DNA from: SVTX01 sp964526505
Lineage (GTDB): Bacteria; Bacillota; Clostridia; Oscillospirales; CAG-272
Direction of reading: 5' to 3'
NCBI GenBank assembly: GCA_964526505.1
Contig: CAZGJC010000037.1
Span: 1-16,838, forward strand
DNA length: 16,838 nucleotides
The notes beneath the pieces are model-generated. The model saw only the letters and a program-made list of their open reading frames with translations. It was not told the DNA's origin and did no database searches. The translations under genes were made by a program, and so were the position numbers. Positions 14,118 to 16,838 of this stretch are shown piece by piece; the stretch's first letter is position 1; each line of letters opens with the position of its first letter.

Positions 14118-16550
14118 ATGACTGACATTTACGTTTTAATTCCGCTTTTGGTGCTTGCAGTACTCGGTCTTTTTGCGGTTGTTTCCGCACTGATAGGTTT
14201 GGGACGTGGACTCAAAAAGACAATCGGTTCGACTGTGGTTATTATTGTATCCGCTGTGTTTGCACTGATTATTACTTTGACGGTATTCAGACCGAGTTCT
14301 GAAATTATGAGAACTTTTGCATTGCAACTTTCGGCTGCACTGCAAGACGTAAGTTCCGACATGGCGGACATTTTGGGACTTCCGTCGTTTTCGGAGGCTA
14401 TGATATACTACGTGTATATGATTTTATCTCCGTTCATATTCATAATTTTGTTCTTGATAATACGTCTTGTTCTCGGAATTACAATGAGAATAGTTATTCG
14501 TTTTATTCCGTTACTCGGCAGATTACCGAAAGTCGCACACCGTCTCGGCGGTCTCGGCGTGGGTCTTATCAACGGAGTGATTTTATGTTCGATTTTGTTT
14601 ATGCCTTTACTCGGAACGGTAGACGTGGCAAAAGTTGCGGTCGAACAGATAGAGAGCATGCAGGAGAATGACGAAAATCCCGAAACGGAAAGTGCGGATT
14701 TCGACATTACCGAATGTTTGAACGGCATAAGCGGTAAAGGTGCCGGAAAGGTTATGCTCACGATAGGCAAGCCTTTTTACAACGTGCTTACAAGCACGAA
14801 ATGCTACGGCGAAAAAGTCACTCTTTCAAGTGAAATATCTACAATAGGACAAATGGCGTCCGAAATATCGGGCATGGACGACGGAAACACAATGACGGTC
14901 GCCGTGGACGCAGTTGTAGGCGGTGTTGAAAAGTCACCGATTATAAAGAATTTTGCGGCGGAACTTATATCAAGCATGGCTCAGGCTTGGCTTGACGGCG
15001 ATACGTTTATGGGTATGTCCAAAATATCGGTGGGCGAAGATTTCGACCCTGCGATAGACGCAGTTTTGGGTGTATTCGCAACCGAGGACAGAGAACATAT
15101 AGTTTCGGATTTGAAAGCGGTCGGCGGATTTATAAAGACTGCGGACGAATACGGTCTTATGAGCAGTGAGAACAGCGGTTCGGACATTCTCAATCTTTTT
15201 GCGGAAAGCGGTAAGTTTTCGGGTCTTTTGGCAAACCTTGACCAAAACGAAAGAATGTTACCGATAATTGACGAGGTTAACCGTTTGGCTATAAACATCT
15301 TTGCGGATAAATTCGGAATTTATAACAGCAAGGATGAAGTTTACGTTGAATTGACAGCGAAAATAAATGAAACACGAGGCTACTACCGAACCGGAGGTAT
15401 CAGCCGTGTGGACGCAGAGCACAGTCTTACAAATATTTTGGAGGATTATGCCATTGATTCCGAGTCAGAAGAAGCGAAAGCGTTTATTAAGTCGATACTT
15501 TATGGGACTTACGAAGAAAAAAAACTCAAAAGATTGGATATGAAGATTGTAACGACGGATGAGTTACTCGGTCTGCTTGTTAAATACGGTGACATTGAGG
15601 ACAGAACGTCGGAAACCGAAAAGATTGATGCGGTTATGGTATCCATTGTTTCTTCATACAACGATATGGACTTTGACGGCGAGGAAATTCACGCATCCGA
15701 CGTCATGGATCTTATGGGCGGTTCGCTTGATTATATGAAGAAAACCAACGTTTACGGAGGCATGACGGATAAGTTCTTGACGTCGATTATGCAGTCGCAC
15801 AAGGTTGCGGACTCCATCGGTCTTTCCGTAATGGAGATGACGGAATTTGCGGAGAAGATTTCAGCCGGTTGCAAGAACGATACGGGTTACAAGGAAATTT
15901 CTCATACAATCGCAAACAGTTTCAGCGTTCTTGAAAATATGAATGACACGGAACACAAGAGCGAAAAGATAAAAGACCTTATGAAGGACTTGACTCCCGA
16001 ATCCGCCGGCGTTATGCAGGAGATTACGACACCGTCGCTTATGATGAACTACGGCGTAAAAGAGGACAAGGCGGAAAAATCTTCGGACGCCATATCGAAA
16101 CTTTTCGGAAATATGTCGACTTACAAGGAAAGTCATCCTCAGGGTGAATTATCCGATGACGAATACAAGGAGTCCATAAATCACGAAGCGGAAGCGGTAA
16201 ACAAGATCATCACAATTGCCATTAAAGCCAGTGAGGACAAGGAAGACAAGGGAGATTTGTTCAGTCGTGACGAACAGTCTGGTTCTCTTGATATGTCGGC
16301 GTATGACGTGGTTGACTTGTTTGTAAATTCCGACGTTGCAAGCGACACGGTTGACGACCTTGTAAGAGGTGAGGACGGAGAACTTCAATCCGACCCGATG
16401 GGAATACATGGCAGTCTCGGCGAGGCGGACAGAGAAGAAATCACGAACGCTTTGAACGATTATGCCGCGGCAAATTCCGACGTTGACGGTATTGACGACA
16501 GACTTTCGGATATTGCACATTTATTCGGAGTTGAGTACTCGGCACAGTGA
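14118..16550 (+). CDS. CvpA-like membrane protein with a very long acidic C-terminal domain
   Basis: An 810-residue protein. Residues 1-168 resemble the CvpA (colicin V production) family, with hydrophobic helices at about 4-28, 37-57, 98-125 and 144-168. The sequence GRGLKK (29-34) follows helix 1, and HRLGGLGVGLINGVIL (141-156) opens helix 4. Positive charges lie in the loops after helices 1 and 3, which by the positive-inside rule puts the C-terminus outside the cell. The remaining roughly 640 residues are acidic, helical and of unrecognised family, far beyond a usual CvpA (about 160-220 residues). Start choice: GGAGAGG (14102-14108) is 9 nt before the ATG at 14118; the in-frame ATG at 14091 has no such site. 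It is a single-gene unit. The CvpA call is moderately sure, the function unknown. Confidence 0.7.
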   Translation: MTDIYVLIPLLVLAVLGLFAVVSALIGLGRGLKKTIGSTVVIIVSAVFALIITLTVFRPSSEIMRTFALQLSAALQDVSSDMADILGLPSFSEAMIYYVYMILSPFIFIILFLIIRLVLGITMRIVIRFIPLLGRLPKVAHRLGGLGVGLINGVILCSILFMPLLGTVDVAKVAVEQIESMQENDENPETESADFDITECLNGISGKGAGKVMLTIGKPFYNVLTSTKCYGEKVTLSSEISTIGQMASEISGMDDGNTMTVAVDAVVGGVEKSPIIKNFAAELISSMAQAWLDGDTFMGMSKISVGEDFDPAIDAVLGVFATEDREHIVSDLKAVGGFIKTADEYGLMSSENSGSDILNLFAESGKFSGLLANLDQNERMLPIIDEVNRLAINIFADKFGIYNSKDEVYVELTAKINETRGYYRTGGISRVDAEHSLTNILEDYAIDSESEEAKAFIKSILYGTYEEKKLKRLDMKIVTTDELLGLLVKYGDIEDRTSETEKIDAVMVSIVSSYNDMDFDGEEIHASDVMDLMGGSLDYMKKTNVYGGMTDKFLTSIMQSHKVADSIGLSVMEMTEFAEKISAGCKNDTGYKEISHTIANSFSVLENMNDTEHKSEKIKDLMKDLTPESAGVMQEITTPSLMMNYGVKEDKAEKSSDAISKLFGNMSTYKESHPQGELSDDEYKESINHEAEAVNKIITIAIKASEDKEDKGDLFSRDEQSGSLDMSAYDVVDLFVNSDVASDTVDDLVRGEDGELQSDPMGIHGSLGEADREEITNALNDYAAANSDVDGIDDRLSDIAHLFGVEYSAQ

Positions 16551-16583
16551 TTGTTTGATTGATTTAAAAATATAACAGGGCAT

Positions 16584-16615
16584 GGCGGAGCGATTTTGCT
16601 CCGCCCGAATTTATA
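16584..16615 (+). terminator. Terminator after the CvpA-like gene
   Basis: GGCGGAGC (16584-16591), loop GATTTT and GCTCCGCC (16598-16605), followed by an AT-rich tract (CGAATTTATATATTT) rather than a clean T-run. It lies 33 bp after the stop. Confidence 0.7.
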
Positions 16616-16672
16616 TATTTACGGTGTCGGCGGGGTTTTAAGAAAAAAATTGAAAAAATTTCAAAAAAGGTA

Positions 16673-16701
16673 TTGACAAAATAAAAGTGTTGTGGTAATA
16701 T
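16673..16701 (+). promoter_or_regulatory. Promoter of the tRNA-Gly gene
   Basis: TTGACA (16673-16678), a 17-bp spacer and TAATAT (16696-16701) with an upstream TGG extension. An A/T-rich tract with A-runs (16640-16668) precedes the -35 and could act as an UP element. Confidence 0.75.
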
Positions 16702-16709
16702 ATATAGGT

Positions 16710-16732
16710 AATCGCAAGTCACCTTTGCGGTT
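16710..16732 (+). other. Hairpin in the tRNA-Gly precursor leader
   Basis: AATCGCAA (16710-16717) and TTGCGGTT (16725-16732) pair over 8 bp with one U-G around a 7-nt loop. It lies between the predicted transcription start and the mature 5' end, so it would be part of the leader removed by RNase P. Confidence 0.45.
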
Positions 16733-16745
16733 GAACTTAATAGTT

Positions 16746-16819
<74 letters not shown>

Positions 16820-16838
16820 TTATTTTTTTGCCGAGCGG

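Overview
The window looks like part of a chromosome from an anaerobic Clostridia-type Firmicute, probably an uncultured gut lineage. The reasons are the gene order pth-mfd-(peptidyl-prolyl isomerase lipoprotein), sigma-A-like TTGACA/TATAAT promoters, AGGAGG-type ribosome binding sites, and the pairing of pyruvate phosphate dikinase with a pyrophosphate-type phosphofructokinase. This placement is inferred from family knowledge and was not tested by search. No transposase, integrase, CRISPR array or rRNA was seen.

Layout. (1) 1-675, minus strand: the N-terminal 225 codons of ppdK, running off the left edge. (2) 676-1013: a divergent intergenic region holding ppdK promoter candidates, a strong plus-strand promoter and an attenuator-like hairpin ahead of pth. 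(3) 1014-8024, plus strand: an operon of pth, mfd and two tandem paralogous parvulin-like surface foldases, closed by a perfect 15-bp terminator stem at 8032-8066. (4) 8132-12019, plus strand: a second operon with its own promoter, containing a diacylglycerol/lipid kinase, two tandem MgtC/SapB membrane proteins and PPi-dependent phosphofructokinase, closed by a symmetric terminator. (5) 12006-13994: a translationally coupled pair resembling a phage head-tail adaptor (gp6/gp4-like) and a podovirus-type beta-propeller tail nozzle, with its own promoter but no other phage gene nearby. (6) 14022-16550: a CvpA-like four-helix membrane protein carrying a C-terminal region of about 640 residues that is predicted to lie outside the cell. 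(7) 16673-16819: a tRNA-Gly(UCC) gene with its own promoter.

How the genes fit together. Pth (peptidyl-tRNA recycling) and Mfd (rescue of RNA polymerase stalled at lesions) are housekeeping. The two lipoprotein foldases downstream would act on the outer face of the membrane. PPDK and PPi-PFK together suggest a glycolysis that uses pyrophosphate. The lipid kinase and MgtC pair suggest membrane or ion homeostasis.

The least expected parts are the isolated phage adaptor/nozzle pair, the acidic Tyr/Asp-rich insertion shared by the two foldases, and the large extracytoplasmic extension of the CvpA-like protein.
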